From NCBI GenBank assembly GCA_963931865.1, contig OZ007509.1:6154882-6218881 (forward strand): 64,000 nucleotides of DNA, given 5' to 3'. The notes beneath the pieces were generated by a model. It worked only from the letters and a program-made list of their open reading frames with translations. It was not told the DNA's origin and made no database searches. Every line of letters starts with the position of its first letter. Positions within the stretch are counted from its first letter, which is position 1. Shown here piece after piece: positions 23,034-34,046 of this stretch. This stretch comes from Axinella damicornis (lineage: Eukaryota > Porifera > Demospongiae > Axinellida > Axinellidae). The position numbers were made by a program, and so were the translations under genes.

Positions 23034-25220
23034 TCATGTTTTCTGGATAGACATCAACCAGTCCACTCCAGATAGGTTTGTTGTGTTACTGATTGTGTTC
23101 CAATCTTCCCTCAGAAATGATGTCTTTCCACGAGCTTCTGTAGCCATGTGCTCCCTCTTTCTACTGTCACGTTTGGTTCGCTGGTGCCACACATAGATGC
23201 CTGTAGGATCATTATTACTGCAATCTCTGCAGATCAAGTCATTGGATAGTATGGTGACCTTTGGCCCATTTCTGCACTGTCCATGTGTGGCCATGCCACC
23301 TTCTTCTTTATGCCATGTGATGTCACACTCGTCCAAGGCTAAGTTGAACTTGGTTTGATCATCTGGGTTGTTTATTCGAGCCATTAGATGCCATAGTAAA
23401 TCTGTGAAGAACAATAGCATGACATTGTATTTTGCAACTTGATAAAAAAGGAACCTGTTTGATAAGTAGCTACATGTGGCATGCGCATATGACGTGGGGT
23501 AGGACAGTAGTGCAAAGTGTACCCATTGCATTGTGCCCTACCCTCTGCAACTAGGGTGTGTGGTGGTGCACTTGTAGGGTGAGAGTCTCTAGTACTCAAC
23601 TCAGGCTCTGTCCTGGGTTCGAATCCCATTAAACCCCACTTCTGTTGAAGGGCGGTGTGCCTTAGACAAAGGAATTGCCATTTGTCCTTCCTGTAAATCA
23701 AATTTAAGCAATGCCATTTATGATAACTCGAGTGAGCTCCGAGTGATGATGTCATCACCATCCACCATTAGGACCTGCATGCATGGAGATCTACTGCACT
23801 GAAGATGCAGCATATTCCTGGGTGATCAGTTTAAAAGGAACTCAACCAAACTTGTATCTTTACAATGCAGTTTGTTATACCTGAACAAGATAAGTTAAGG
23901 GTTAGGGTATACTAGTACATAAAATCGGTGCCAATTGGAGGATTTAGCTGTTTAATGATCTTTCTAATTAGTAGCTAGCTATGTATAGGATAGATAGAGC
24001 CTTACACCCTGACAACCAAGTGCAGGGTTATAATAAACTCCCTGTGGAAGCCGGCAACATCAAAGCTTACACCACATGAATTATTCATACATTGCGTGAA
24101 AATGATTACTTTTTTGCACACAAATCGAGGAGTTAATGGAAGTGCATGCAGATAGCATCTTTCACACACATTTACAACTAGCTATCATTCTAATTGTGAC
24201 GCATCAGTTGTAAATCTCTCCCAAGCTAGTTATTTCATAGCCTCATTCCCAGGCCTTCCCCACCGCCAGTATTTCATCGCTTCCAGTATGTCATACTGGA
24301 ATCGATTAAATACTGGCGGTGGGAATGGCCTGGGAACGAGGCTAGATATTTCATCCCAAAGTCATTGAATGTTAAATAAGGTACATCACAATCTCACCTG
24401 TTTTCTTGGAGCTCCTGAATAAAAAAAATCCCATACAGAACATCGGTCTCAGCTCCCACCAGCGCCTCCAATGAAATATCCCTTCAGACCCAATCACATC
24501 GCTATCCCAGTATTTATCAAGAACAGGCTGTATATTCTTGAAAATAATTATTGCATCAGTATCATAATTTGCAATGTCATAACCCCAGTAGTGGAGTAGC
24601 CTGACTATGGTGAGCCTAATTATCCAGACATCGGAATACATGATAAGTCTAGCATTCGGGATGATCACATTCGATCGATTGATGTACACTGAGGGTACTC
24701 CCTTTCCATGCAAGAACAAGTGAAGTCGTTCATCCAGAGCAACTATTAGCACATTCTCAAGTGGAGACTTTGTTTTAATCAAGGCAGCAATAAGCCAGTT
24801 TAAGAGAGAGGGAAGATATTTGGATTCTGCAACAACCATGTTGACCTGCCTATTGGTCATATTTTTCAAGATTGTCTTCATCTCTGCCAGCCAGGATGAT
24901 TTCAAGATTTCCCTTAATGGTCTCAGTACATGAGAGTTGGGCATTACAAGATCTTGATATGCAGGAGAGTGTTGAAGAGCAGAGGCTGGAACAACAGTGC
25001 TCATACCATCATGCTTCTCTGCAGTAACAGGCATTAATCCACTGTACGTTTTTATTGCTGCTTGGTGTCTCCCTTGATGATGTGGAAATGGACCATCGTA
25101 TAATAGTGTTCCAATGATTGTGAGTGATACAACCAAGATTGCCAGTACTGCAACGCCAAAGATCAACCTGTAAGTATCCACTCTCTGTCCATGGCCAACT
25201 GCTTTGATCATGTTGAGCAT
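23034..25220 (-). CDS. Type II membrane glycosyltransferase, nucleotide-diphospho-sugar transferase family, two exons
   Basis: Exon 1 runs from 25220 to 24398 and exon 2 from 23401 to 23034. The intron (23402-24397) has GTGAGA and TTCACAG borders, and the phase-1 junction yields SSKKTD-LLWHL. The product is 396 aa. It has a short cytoplasmic tail and a signal-anchor at about 18-40 (LIFGVAVLAILVVSLTIIG). The lumenal domain has NVLIVALDERLHLFL, the DxD sugar-nucleotide/metal motif NYDTDAIIIF (D220, D222), SDVIGSEGIFHW, and in exon 2 PDDQTKFNLALDECDITWH. This layout fits the Nucleotid_trans (PF03407) group of Golgi transferases. Donor and acceptor sugars cannot be read from sequence. The ATG directly follows an acceptor-like TGTTACAG, so a 5' UTR intron is likely. 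AATAAA lies at 23019-23024, just past the stop. A decayed duplicate is at 26771-28985. Confidence 0.87.
23545..23770 (+). repeat. tRNA-derived SINE in the glycosyltransferase intron
   Basis: GGTTCGAATCCC (23617-23628) matches the polymerase III B box. An A-box-like GTGGTGCACTTGTAGGGTGAG-type segment lies about 50 bp upstream at the normal spacing. It is followed by GTGTGCCTTAGACAAAGGAA, similar to the conserved part found after the tRNA head in many animal SINEs. The corresponding place in the decayed gene copy (near 27865) lacks it, so it inserted after the duplication. Borders are approximate. Confidence 0.55.
24238..24344. mobile_element. 107-bp palindromic MITE, TAGCCTCGTTCCC family, in an intron
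   Basis: TAGCCTCATTCCCAGGCC at the left and GGCCTGGGAACGAGGCTA at the right enclose a hairpin around CCAGTATG. It lies 54 bp from the splice donor of the glycosyltransferase gene. It is absent from the equivalent segment of the decayed copy (28060-28075, inverted there). Confidence 0.85.
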
Positions 25221-27307
25221 CTGTAACACAAGCTGTAACAATTTTGTATATAACTTCACTGTGGCAACAAAAAAATGCGCAATTAAGTGCAGCCTAATTA
25301 GATCTTTACCATCAAAGGAAAACAGCAATTAAGGTCAAGATTCTTTGTTACACACGAAGGAATGTTAGAAATACATGCTGCATTTTTACGGTAACTACAG
25401 CAAACAGTGCCAGGCACACGATGAACAGTACTGGGCTTGTGAACCTAGCAACAAGCTCAATCATTATGAAACAAAATGGAAATGGAAATGGATATACGGC
25501 ACTGAAGGTCGTATGGCTTACATGCATACACATTCATGTATCCAATGGACCATGTAGTGTGGCAAAGCCATGCAGACCCTCATACATACGGAACTGTGAG
25601 GTAGCCTCGGCCCTTAGAGGAGAGAGCCTTGTACCAAGGCTACTTGTGAGGAGGGGCATTTGACATCACAATGTATCCTGCTGTCTGTACTGCTCTCCGC
25701 GTTGAAGTAGTGGGTGGCAGTGCATGGCAGAGGTGTAGCTACGTCTCACTTATATAGTGGGATTCAAGTGTTCACCCATACTTTTACCCAAGGTTACATA
25801 CGGCACACTGTCCCTGAAATGTTTGCTGCAAACCCTGGTTGCACCGGTAATTTCATTCTCTTGTAGTTCAACGTTGCAAGTGAATCAAGTCACATCCAAG
25901 CATGACCCAGGTAGTAACGGCAATTTTCATGAATTTTTACTTGTGGGATTTGTGCAAATCCTCAGCTTCCAAAGATTTTCTCCATGTTCCATTTAACTAA
26001 CTATGAATTGTTTCCCCTACAATATCGTCAAGAGCGCATGATGACAACAATGATGTCATCATGCGCTCTTGTATCATGCATTTAGCACATGCCACTTTTG
26101 AAAGTGCTCCTCTCCTAAAGCAAGTAATATTACCTATACATAGCTATTGGAGCCAATAGCATACCTGCTACGTTCAGGCTGATCCCTGCGCAGATTGCTA
26201 GAAGCAGACAAATCTCCGTATTTTTTCAGTACTAGCAATATATTCAAAATGCCTGCCGGCATCACATGCACTTAAATTCATGGCTGCCTGCATCACGTGC
26301 ACTTGATTTTTTGGCGTAATCGCATAAGGTCCCACCTTACATATCTTTCCACATAAAACATGACATGTATAATGGGAAAAATATGTAGGGTGTTGTATAC
26401 TGAACTGTTTTATATGCCATCATCCCTGCTTGTTTTCGCTGTTCTACTACATCTCCATACATTCTTTACACTTGTTTACCTCATTTTTGTAGCAGCATAT
26501 ATACTTGATAGCATTCACTCTGCACACAGTACACAAATTTGAGTTGAAAGTTCAAGAAGAAATTTTGGCGGTTTGGCAAGGAAAACATGCACTCAAAGAT
26601 GAATAGTAAGTTGTCATAAACGCTTATATGCTGCCTGTTTTTGAAACATTTTTTTTGTATTAGCATATATTGCTTGTCCGCTCCATTCAGACCGAGTCTA
26701 TGATGATAATACTCATACTAAACAGTTGGATCGTTTGAGTTTTACTTTGACTGATGTTGGTAAAGCTAAACTAGTATGCACTCCCTTCTACAGACAATAA
26801 AAATATGCAGTCATGTGTTGCAACTGAATTCAGTTTTGTGTATCCCGAGTATGATTTCTGAATAGACATTAACCGGTCGACTCCAGATAGTTTTGTTGTG
26901 TTTAATATGTTCCAATCTGCCCTCAGAAGCGATGCCTTTCTGTGAATTGCTGTAGCGATGTGTTCCCTCTTGCTAACATCACGTTTGGTTTGCTGATGCC
27001 ACACATAGATTCCTGTAGTGTCATCCTTACTACAATATCTGCAGATCAAGTCACTGGATAATATAGTGACTTTTGGCCCATTTCTGCACTGTTCATATGT
27101 GGCCGTGCCCCCTTCTTCTTTATATGCCACATGATGTCACACTGCTCCAGGCTAAGTTCATCTTGGTGTGATCATCTGGATTGCCTATTCAAGCCATTAC
27201 TAATAGATGCCATAGTAAGAAATAAACATGATAGTCACAGCTGCATGCATTTTCCAAATATGAAAAAAAGGAAGAGGTTTGCTACAGTACATGTGGCATG
27301 TGTCACG

Positions 27308-27803
27308 GTAAAAAGAGAAGGGTTCTTTTAACCACACTCTGGTCACCATAATTATATAGTTGCATCTCAGTACCTCCTCCAATGCAGTGATCAAGGAATG
27401 CACCTACAACCACAAATGCTGAGTAGCGTCACTTAATTATAAACTGGTTTCTTATAGGTACATACGGTTTCTTAATTGTAGGTACATGACTTAGCTTAAT
27501 TGTTTACCTGTCTGTATGTCTGAAGTCGGAGGACCTACAGTGGTGAAGCAGTGTAAATGATCTGATTGAATGCACATTGTTTGGTGGTATTGAAGCAGCA
27601 ACTAAGGCACTTGCCCTTCTGTTTTACTTGGCTTTGGTTATGTAAACAGGCCTAATAGGTTGTCCTTACAGTGATATGATCGCTACTTTGTGTAATAGGA
27701 TCAAAGCAGGCTGCACTTGTGTCTTGCACGTGTGCTCTTTCCTTGATTGCCACAGTGAAGGAAAATTAATGCAACTGAGGTGACCAGAGCCTGGTCAAAA
27801 CAA
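27308..27803 (+). mobile_element. MITE of the TGTAAAAAGAGAAGG family, in the pseudogene intron
   Basis: The left end GTAAAAAGAGAAGG is followed by TTTTAACCACACTCTGGTCACC. The right end is GAGGTGACCAGAGCCTGGTC. The intact gene lacks it at the equivalent position (near 23475-23490), so it inserted after the duplication. It is non-coding. Confidence 0.78.
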
Positions 27804-28439
27804 CGTGATATCGACATAGGGGCATGACAGAAGTGCAAAGTGTGACACATGCATGGTGCCCTGCCGGACTGACAGACTGACAACAGAATCAACCTTTGAT
27901 CTTTACAATGCAATGTGTTACCTGAACCAGTCCATATAGCTAAATTCCACAATAAAGCTATTATATAGTATGAGGGTCAGAAAATCATATCTAGGAATGC
28001 TTGAAGGCATAGATATAGCGTATACTTCAAAAGGAGCAATGATTTCATTATCATGACTTTGGGATGGGTGGGTCTAGCTTGGGAGAGATTTACTACTGAG
28101 GCACCACAAGAACATCTTTGCGAAAGATGCCATCTGCATGCACTTCCAGATTGTATAGTAATTTGTAAGTTTTAGTACAGTAGCTGTAGAGCAGCTCATT
28201 CTACACTTACAGAATTCCAAAAAAAAGTATTCGCGAGGGCGAAGCCCGAGGGAATACATAAAACTGCACGAACGGTAGCTGACTTGTACCATAGTGTCAA
28301 TTATGTTTTCACAGCTGCCTAGCACCGCACATATACTCTACATTAAATAGACCATAATAATGAAGTGGAAACTTTGATGTTTGATGGCTACCACAGGTAA
28401 CGCCGGGAAACTTTCACCATTCACACTGAGATATATACG

Positions 28440-28550
28440 TAATGCCCTCCCATTCCACTTGGGAATTGAAGCCGGGCCTGCACCCTCAACCAGTGAGAAA
28501 CATCATTAAGTATGCTTAATGATGCAGCCACTCCTCCAATGGGTACTAAT
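28440..28550 (-). repeat. Possible tRNA-like SINE head
   Basis: On the minus strand GAGGAGTGGCTGCATCATTA resembles an A-box region and GGCTTCAATTCCC resembles a B box. The spacing fits a tRNA with a long variable arm, and there is an internal hairpin (CATTAAGCATACTTAATG). It is too diverged to call a functional tRNA. Confidence 0.3.
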
Positions 28551-29015
28551 CCTAACTATGTCCTCTAACAAGCAATAAATATGCATAGTGTTTATCAACA
28601 GAGCTGTTTAAGTCTTTCACTGTAAATAGCATTGGTCTGTAAATGTATGTGTGTGACTTGTAAGTCGTGGTGTCGGCTGAGTGCATATTGCACATGTCAC
28701 AAAAATAAATATCTATCTACTATACAGGCTCACTTGTTTCTTGGAGCTCCTGAACAAAATGAATCCCATACAGAACGGTTGGTCTCAGTTCCTTCCACCG
28801 CCTCCAGTGAAATATGCCTTCAGAGCCGATCACGTCACTATCCCAGTATTAATCAAGAACAGGCTGTATATTCTTGAAAATAATTGCATCAGTATATATA
28901 TCATAATTTGCAATGTTGTAACCCCAGCAGTGGAGTAGCCGGACAATGGTGAGCCTAGTTATCCAGATGCCAGATTACATTGTAAGGAATGTTGGTCGCC
29001 TAGAAATTGATTTAA

Positions 29016-29135
29016 AATTGTAAAAAATCCCGTGGGCTACCCATGGGACTGATTTAGGTCACCCTTCTTCCCATGGGTGTCTCATGGGACTGTCACCAGA
29101 ACCCATGGGACACCCATCGGAGCATTTTAAGTCAA
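29016..29135. repeat. CCCATGGG-rich repeat, copy 1
   Basis: Several CCCATGGG words are separated by TTTTAAGTCA-type words, and AAAATCCCGTGGGCTACCCA is also present. A fuller copy in the other orientation is at 42895-43075, and a relative with ACTCATGGGAC ends is at 32647-32775. Confidence 0.7.
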
Positions 29136-29796
29136 TACGGTTTGGTGGCGGGCAAGTGATTTTGGAATTAATAATTATTATTATTATTATTAAACATATT
29201 ATTCACACCACAGATATAGGTGTATATATATACTAATCCTACATCTATAAAACCTACAATATAATAGTTCTATACTACACGGTACGCATTAATCTGATAT
29301 ACCACTTGGTTAACCAATCAGATTGGTATTACACTTCTTTCTCGAGGTATTGCTGTAATAGAAAGCTGATTGACGAATACTTCGCTTAGTAACGCCGTTG
29401 CAGAACCTGGTTGCTAGGCAGCTTACAGCTTACCTTCAGTTGTAGGGTTGAAAAGGGAGCACGGCTGAAGCGGAGAAAGCGACTGCCTCCAAAGTAAGTT
29501 TCACTAGCGGATACACCGTAGACGAGCTGCTCGCACGCGCTGTTGAGATGTACATAGCTACGCTCTGGTTCCAAACCTGTACCGAACCAGGACCGACAAC
29601 CACAGCCACGCCTATTGCGTGAAGCGACGCTCGTGCCATGCCGTGACCGTGGCCCGAGTCGCTCGCTAGTACGGCTTGCTACCAACCGTGCCTGCTTGCT
29701 TGCTGCGTGTCGAGGACCCTCCAAGTTTCACCAACGCATCCAACAGCAACACTAAGAAAACCACTGTGATGTAGCTAGCTAAGATGTAGGATTAAT

Positions 29797-29947
29797 CTGT
29801 GATAGGATGGCTACTGCGGTATTTTGGATTAATAGCACTCGCAATGCAGTCAGGAAGTAAATAGCACTCGGCTTCGCCTCGTGCTATTTTACACTTCCTG
29901 ACTGCATTGCTCGTGCTATTAATCCCAAATACCACAGTGGACCATCC
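29797..29947. mobile_element. Palindromic MITE of about 150 bp
   Basis: AGGATGGCTACTGCGGTATT on the left pairs with AATACCACAGTGGACCATCC on the right. The inner arms GCAATGCAGTCAGGAAGT also pair. It abuts the 3' end of the LINE that follows and has no coding content. The DNA between 29136 and 29796 holds no recognisable gene. Confidence 0.8.
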
Positions 29948-29974
29948 TATTACATATACAAAATGAGACTATTA

Positions 29975-31915
29975 TTAGTTACTTGAAGCTACACGTGCCA
30001 TGTGATCTAATATACAGCAATTAAAACCAGGAACATAAATAGAATTGTCTCTAATCTCCCTAATCAACCGAGCTATTGCATAGTCTGAACATGTGTAATT
30101 ACGCACAAAAGAAAAACCATATTTATTATTATAACCTATGTAATTGCGACAAGAAGACAAAACTGAAAACACCGAATGCACAAGTTTGTTGTTGGAAGAT
30201 TTGGCTCTGTGAAATAATTTACAAAAACGATTATAACAAACATTATACACACTACAACAATTAGAAACGACATGGAGAATCCCAGTATGAGAATTATACG
30301 GCAAGGACCATATCCTCCGCAAAACTTTGTTCATACAGACATCAAGACTCTTAATTGAGGGTGAACTCAGGTCCCATATTGCACAGCCATAGAATGACAT
30401 ACAATAGCAACGCAAAAGGTATGACAGAACATCCGGAGTACAAAAAGCAAAACGATGCAAAGTACAATTGGCTCGCTTAATGAAATCAGAGCGACACCTT
30501 TGAATGTCCAAATCGTCCTGAAGGTTCTCTTGCAGGACATGACCAAGATGAGATACAGACTTCTCACACTTAATGAACTTGCCACAGAATTTGAAAGTAT
30601 CACACAGTTCAGAAGACCTCCGTCCAAACCTTATACATTGAATCTTATCTGGGTTGAACTTCAACATCAGACTCGAGCCAGAGGTTTCACAAACCACAAG
30701 AAGTTTTCTAAGTGCAGAGGGCGTAGGTGCCAATAATGTGATATCGTCCGCATATGCGATAGCCCCAACAAAGATCTTGTCCCAATAGCAACCAACACTG
30801 GTTCGTGACAGCTCAGTAAGAAGATCGTCTAGATAGAGGGTGAACAAGATGGGCGAAAGGACTCCACCCTGCGCACTCCACGTGATACCTTGAAAGGCTC
30901 AGAATTGTGGCCATTCCAATTTACACGCAGGCGTTGAGAAATATACCATCGAAAGAGAAAACGAAGTATTGGAGCAGGCAGATCTCTGGCTAGCAGTTTA
31001 TCAAGCAGAATGGTATGGTCAACGGTATCAAAAGCCTTTGACGCATCAATTAGACACCCATATACATTTGAGCCCCCATGTAGATACCGAGATACAACCG
31101 CTTTGAGCACACCAGTACACATGGTAGTGGATAGTCCTGGCTTGAAGCCAAATTGCAACTGAGACGAAAGCAAGTGCTCACCATGTAGTTCCAAAATGCA
31201 CAGTTCAATGACTTTACTGAAGCATGGTGCCAAGGCAATACCACGGTAATTTGATGACAGAGAATAGTCCTTGTTGTTACCCTTAGGTATTGGTTTAATC
31301 AGCGCATCCCTAAAACAAGAAGGCATATGTCCATGACGTAACAAAGTTGTTATAACAGGCGCCAGAGTAGCTACATACGAAAGAGCTGGGAGCAAAAATC
31401 AAATGATCCGATATCAAACCTCCACCATCAGACTTTCCCCTTTTTAATTTCTGAAAAGAGTTCATGACAATCTCAGGGGTGACCCTGGTAGCTTCCAACT
31501 CTTCAGAAGAGATTTTGAGGCTCGATAGGGCTTCCTCCAATTTTCTGTGCGCATCAGGGTTAGGAGAAGTGAGTAGATCTTTGAACTTAGAAGCCCATGA
31601 GTCAGCAATATCAGCATCATCACTCATACCATCGATGCATGAAGCCCGATTCTTTGCATTAGACTTGCAGCAGCTCACTTGCTGCCAGAAGTCCTTAGAT
31701 GCACCTTTAACCATGGCATCAGCCATCTTCTTGCACCTCAGCTTGTCCTGATTCCGTATAAGTCTCCTCACTGCATACTTATATCTCGACTTATTGTGCT
31801 TCCTTAGCTGACAGAGCACACCAACAGATGGACATCCAGCCTCTTGCCATATCCCGTTCCAAAATATGGAACTCTGCTTGAGTGACTTCACTTCATCATT
31901 ATGTCATCTAAAATA
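29975..31915 (-). pseudogene. 5'-truncated non-LTR retrotransposon (LINE), reverse transcriptase with frameshifts
   Basis: On the minus strand, three open segments together form the reverse transcriptase part of a LINE ORF2: 31891-31310 (upstream linker), 31395-30829 (fingers and palm, with IPKGNNKDYSLSSNYRGIAL, FGFKPGLSTTMC and LIDASKAFDTVDH) and 30847-29975 (palm with AYADDITLL, thumb and C-terminal domain). Two frameshifts separate them, near 31385 and near 30871; the latter fits loss of one base. The endonuclease domain is missing, as usual after incomplete reverse transcription. The exact clade is unclear. The element is not functional. Confidence 0.9.
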
Positions 31916-32646
31916 TGTTGTAACCTGCAAGTCCTGCCATGAATGGAAACCAAATGTGGTAATCAAACACTTCATGGTAAGTGCTACTTATGTACCAAGC
32001 CAGGATGTTCTGAGCAGCAAACAACGGAGACAGCGAATTATTTAGTATTGATGGAATTAAATAATTTTTCTGTACGTCTCAGTTTCATTGCACGCAAGCT
32101 ACTGCTACTGTTCTTTCTCAGGATATCAAGACAGGCCCAGTCTGGAGGGGGCTACGTTGAGTTAATGTAAGTACGCTTTCGAACTAGCCGGATACGGAGT
32201 TAACAGTGTTATCGCGAGGTCAATTTTCCTGTTTTTTGCAGGGGAGAAACCACGATGAGACGTTCGTTCGACGCCATATGACAACGTAGCCCCCTCGAGT
32301 AACCAGTGGAAGAGCTGCCTGCGAAGAACATTTTAGCTAAATACGTTCAGCTGATTTTTGAGACGTACAGAAAAAACAGTGCTGTATTTCGCCGAGATTT
32401 GTAGCTGGCGTTGTCACGGTACGAAGTACGTATGACGTAGCGCTCAACTAGACACGCTGTCAATGGATGCTCAACAGCCTTGGAAGAAGAAAGGTGGCAC
32501 AGCATCTTGGATGGCTGCTGCTGGAGCGCTCGAGAGCTAGCGGTGATTCGGAACTCGAACCACGCCTCCAATTATTGCGCGGTCACGCGCGCGTATCATT
32601 GCTTGCCCGCTCCGTTAAGTTGCCATGAAGATATACAGTGCATAGT
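31916..32646. other. Unassigned stretch with isolated splice-like signals
   Basis: Plus-strand strings TTCTTTCTCAG|GATATC, TTAAT|GTAAGT and TTTTTTGCAG|GGGAG mimic two small exons (32122-32165 and 32243-32280), but no consistent reading frame links them to a recognisable product. No gene is claimed. Confidence 0.35.
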
Positions 32647-32775
32647 ATTACTCATGGGACCATTTTAAGTCAAGTCATGAAAGAGTAGCTCCCATCGTCT
32701 CATACCATTAGAGTAAGTCCCTGCCAATCACCCATTCACATTCTGAGAATGACTTAAAATAGTCCCATGAGTAAT
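32647..32775. mobile_element. Short TIR repeat with ACTCATGGGAC ends
   Basis: ACTCATGGGACCATTTTAAG at the left and its inverse (TTAAAATAGTCCCATGAGTA) at the right define an element of about 130 bp related to the CCCATGGG repeats. Confidence 0.7.
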
Positions 32776-32829
32776 ATACAACATACTATATAATATTGTA
32801 GGAAGCACGGCATCGGCGAAATCGCGCAA

Positions 32830-33022
32830 TTTTGTTCATGAATAATTAATGAGATGACGTCACTCGAATACGGTTATAATATTGTTATTAATCTGTTTAC
32901 GTTTTCCCATGGCGGCAACCGGAATAAACAAGGGGGGCTTCTCTCTTTGATGCGGCTAGCGGCCCTTTCAAGATTCAAATCGATACTCTGATGTGGCCGT
33001 GCGGTACTTTGAAGATTTGTTG
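32830..33022 (+). repeat. Dispersed repeat A, copy 2
   Basis: Matches 2770-2975: CATGAATAATTAATGAGATG, the GACGTCACTCG word, the ATGGCGGCAACCGG string and GATGTGGCCGTGCGGTAC. The following DNA differs: here it runs into the exon-like modules, and at 2980 into a T-tract. Confidence 0.8.
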
Positions 33023-33039
33023 CCATGTAAGCATCAGTG

Positions 33040-33900
33040 AATGACAGCGATCACGGCCGTGTGGTCAGAATCTTCGTTTGGCTTTCCCGAGGGCTGTACT
33101 GCCACCGGAAGTCGGAGAGCGCTCGAGCAATGGTGGCCAACGGCGAGACAAAAGCGTTCATATCTCTACCACCAAGGTGAGTTTCAGCACAATTATTTTG
33201 ATTTTGTGTCACTGCATCATAGCGATCACGACGGTGAAGTCAGAATCTTTGTAGGCCATTCCGAAGTAGTCAAACGTTTATTATTTAGTTTAGATCGAGG
33301 GGCAACCGCACTCCTGGTAGCCGCGGTTAAACGGTAGCACAAGCTAAGTGTGACAGTTCGTTCCAGTTATCACACATGACGTGAGTACCATGATAGCTAT
33401 ATATAGGGAAGATCAGAAATCATTTAGAGTGCTCTCAAGTACCGAATAAAACCGCCGCGTTGCGCTGCAACCCCGGTTGCGACTCGCCGTAGCGCGTATT
33501 ACAATTCGTTCCAATTAACGCACATGCCACGTGGCAACCACGCTCAGTCGATCTCGAGCAATGGCGATCAAAAGGAAGACAAGACATAACAGCACTCACA
33601 ACTTCGCCAGCACGGTGAGTTTCGGCATGTAAGTGTCAGTGAACGACAGCGATCACGGCCGTGTGGTCAGAATCTTCGTGTGCCTTTCCTAAGAACGGTA
33701 CTGACACCGGAAGTCGATGGAGCGCTCGAGCAATGGCGGCCAACGGCGAGACAAAAGCGCTCATATCTCCACCACCGAGCTGAGTTTCAGCACGATTATT
33801 TTGATTTTGTGTCACTGCATCATAGCGATCACGGCGGTGTAGTCAGAATCTTTGTAGGCCATTCGGAAATAGTCAAACGTTTATTAATTATTTAGATTAG
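33040..33900 (+). repeat. Array of exon-like modules (ATG to GTGAGT)
   Basis: Three modules share the layout 'CTCGAGCA-ATGG...-GTGAGTTTC'. They are 33130-33176 (donor GTGAGT), 33561-33614 (donor GTGAGT) and 33733-33780 (donor changed to CTGAGT). The first and third encode variants of MAANGETKALISPPP. The second encodes MAIKRKTRHNSTHNFAST. Surrounding DNA (GATCACGGCCGTGTGGTCAG, TCAGAATCTTCGT) is repeated with them. Two further modules are at 48691-48755 and 48809-48855. They look like copies of a gene's first exon with its promoter, carried by a repeat. Confidence 0.75.
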
Positions 33901-33911
33901 TTTAGATTAGA

Positions 33912-34046
33912 TTACATTACGCGGCACAATTTTCTCTATACCAGGAGTGTAAAGATTATTTACGCGGCACAATTTTTCCCCTACCAGGAGTGTAAAGTTT
34001 AGATTACATTACGCGGCACAATTTTTCCCCTACCAGGAGTGTAACG
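33912..34046. repeat. Short tandem copies of the module end (TACGCGGCACAATTTT)
   Basis: ACGCGGCACAATTTTTCCCC and CTACCAGGAGTGTAA recur three times in a row, with near copies bordering 48963-49000. They look like the terminal part of the element that carries the exon-like modules. Confidence 0.8.

Larger units (their letters stand above)
26771..28985 (-). pseudogene. Decayed duplicate of the glycosyltransferase gene
   Basis: Segment 27218-26771 is a copy of exon 2 (EQCRNGPKVTILSSDLICR against HGQCRNGPKVTILSNDLICR) with frame damage near its start. Segment 28985-28733 is a copy of the last part of exon 1, including the motif-bearing end and a donor-like GTGAG, also with indels. The first two thirds of exon 1 are missing, including the signal-anchor. 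The intron equivalents still align in part (GCAAAGTGT and CTTTACAATGCA words), but one intron block near 28045-28145 is inverted. The copy has no usable start and is not expected to make an enzyme. Confidence 0.87.

Noticed and set aside
25348..25533. Minus-strand frame with a signal-anchor-like hydrophobic stretch just upstream of the glycosyltransferase gene
   Set aside because: It could be an alternative first exon, but no fitting donor leads in frame into exon 1, which already has its own signal-anchor and ATG.
32122..32280. Two small exons with good acceptor and donor strings
   Set aside because: The reading frames through the candidate joins give stops or short unrecognisable peptides, and no further exons were found.
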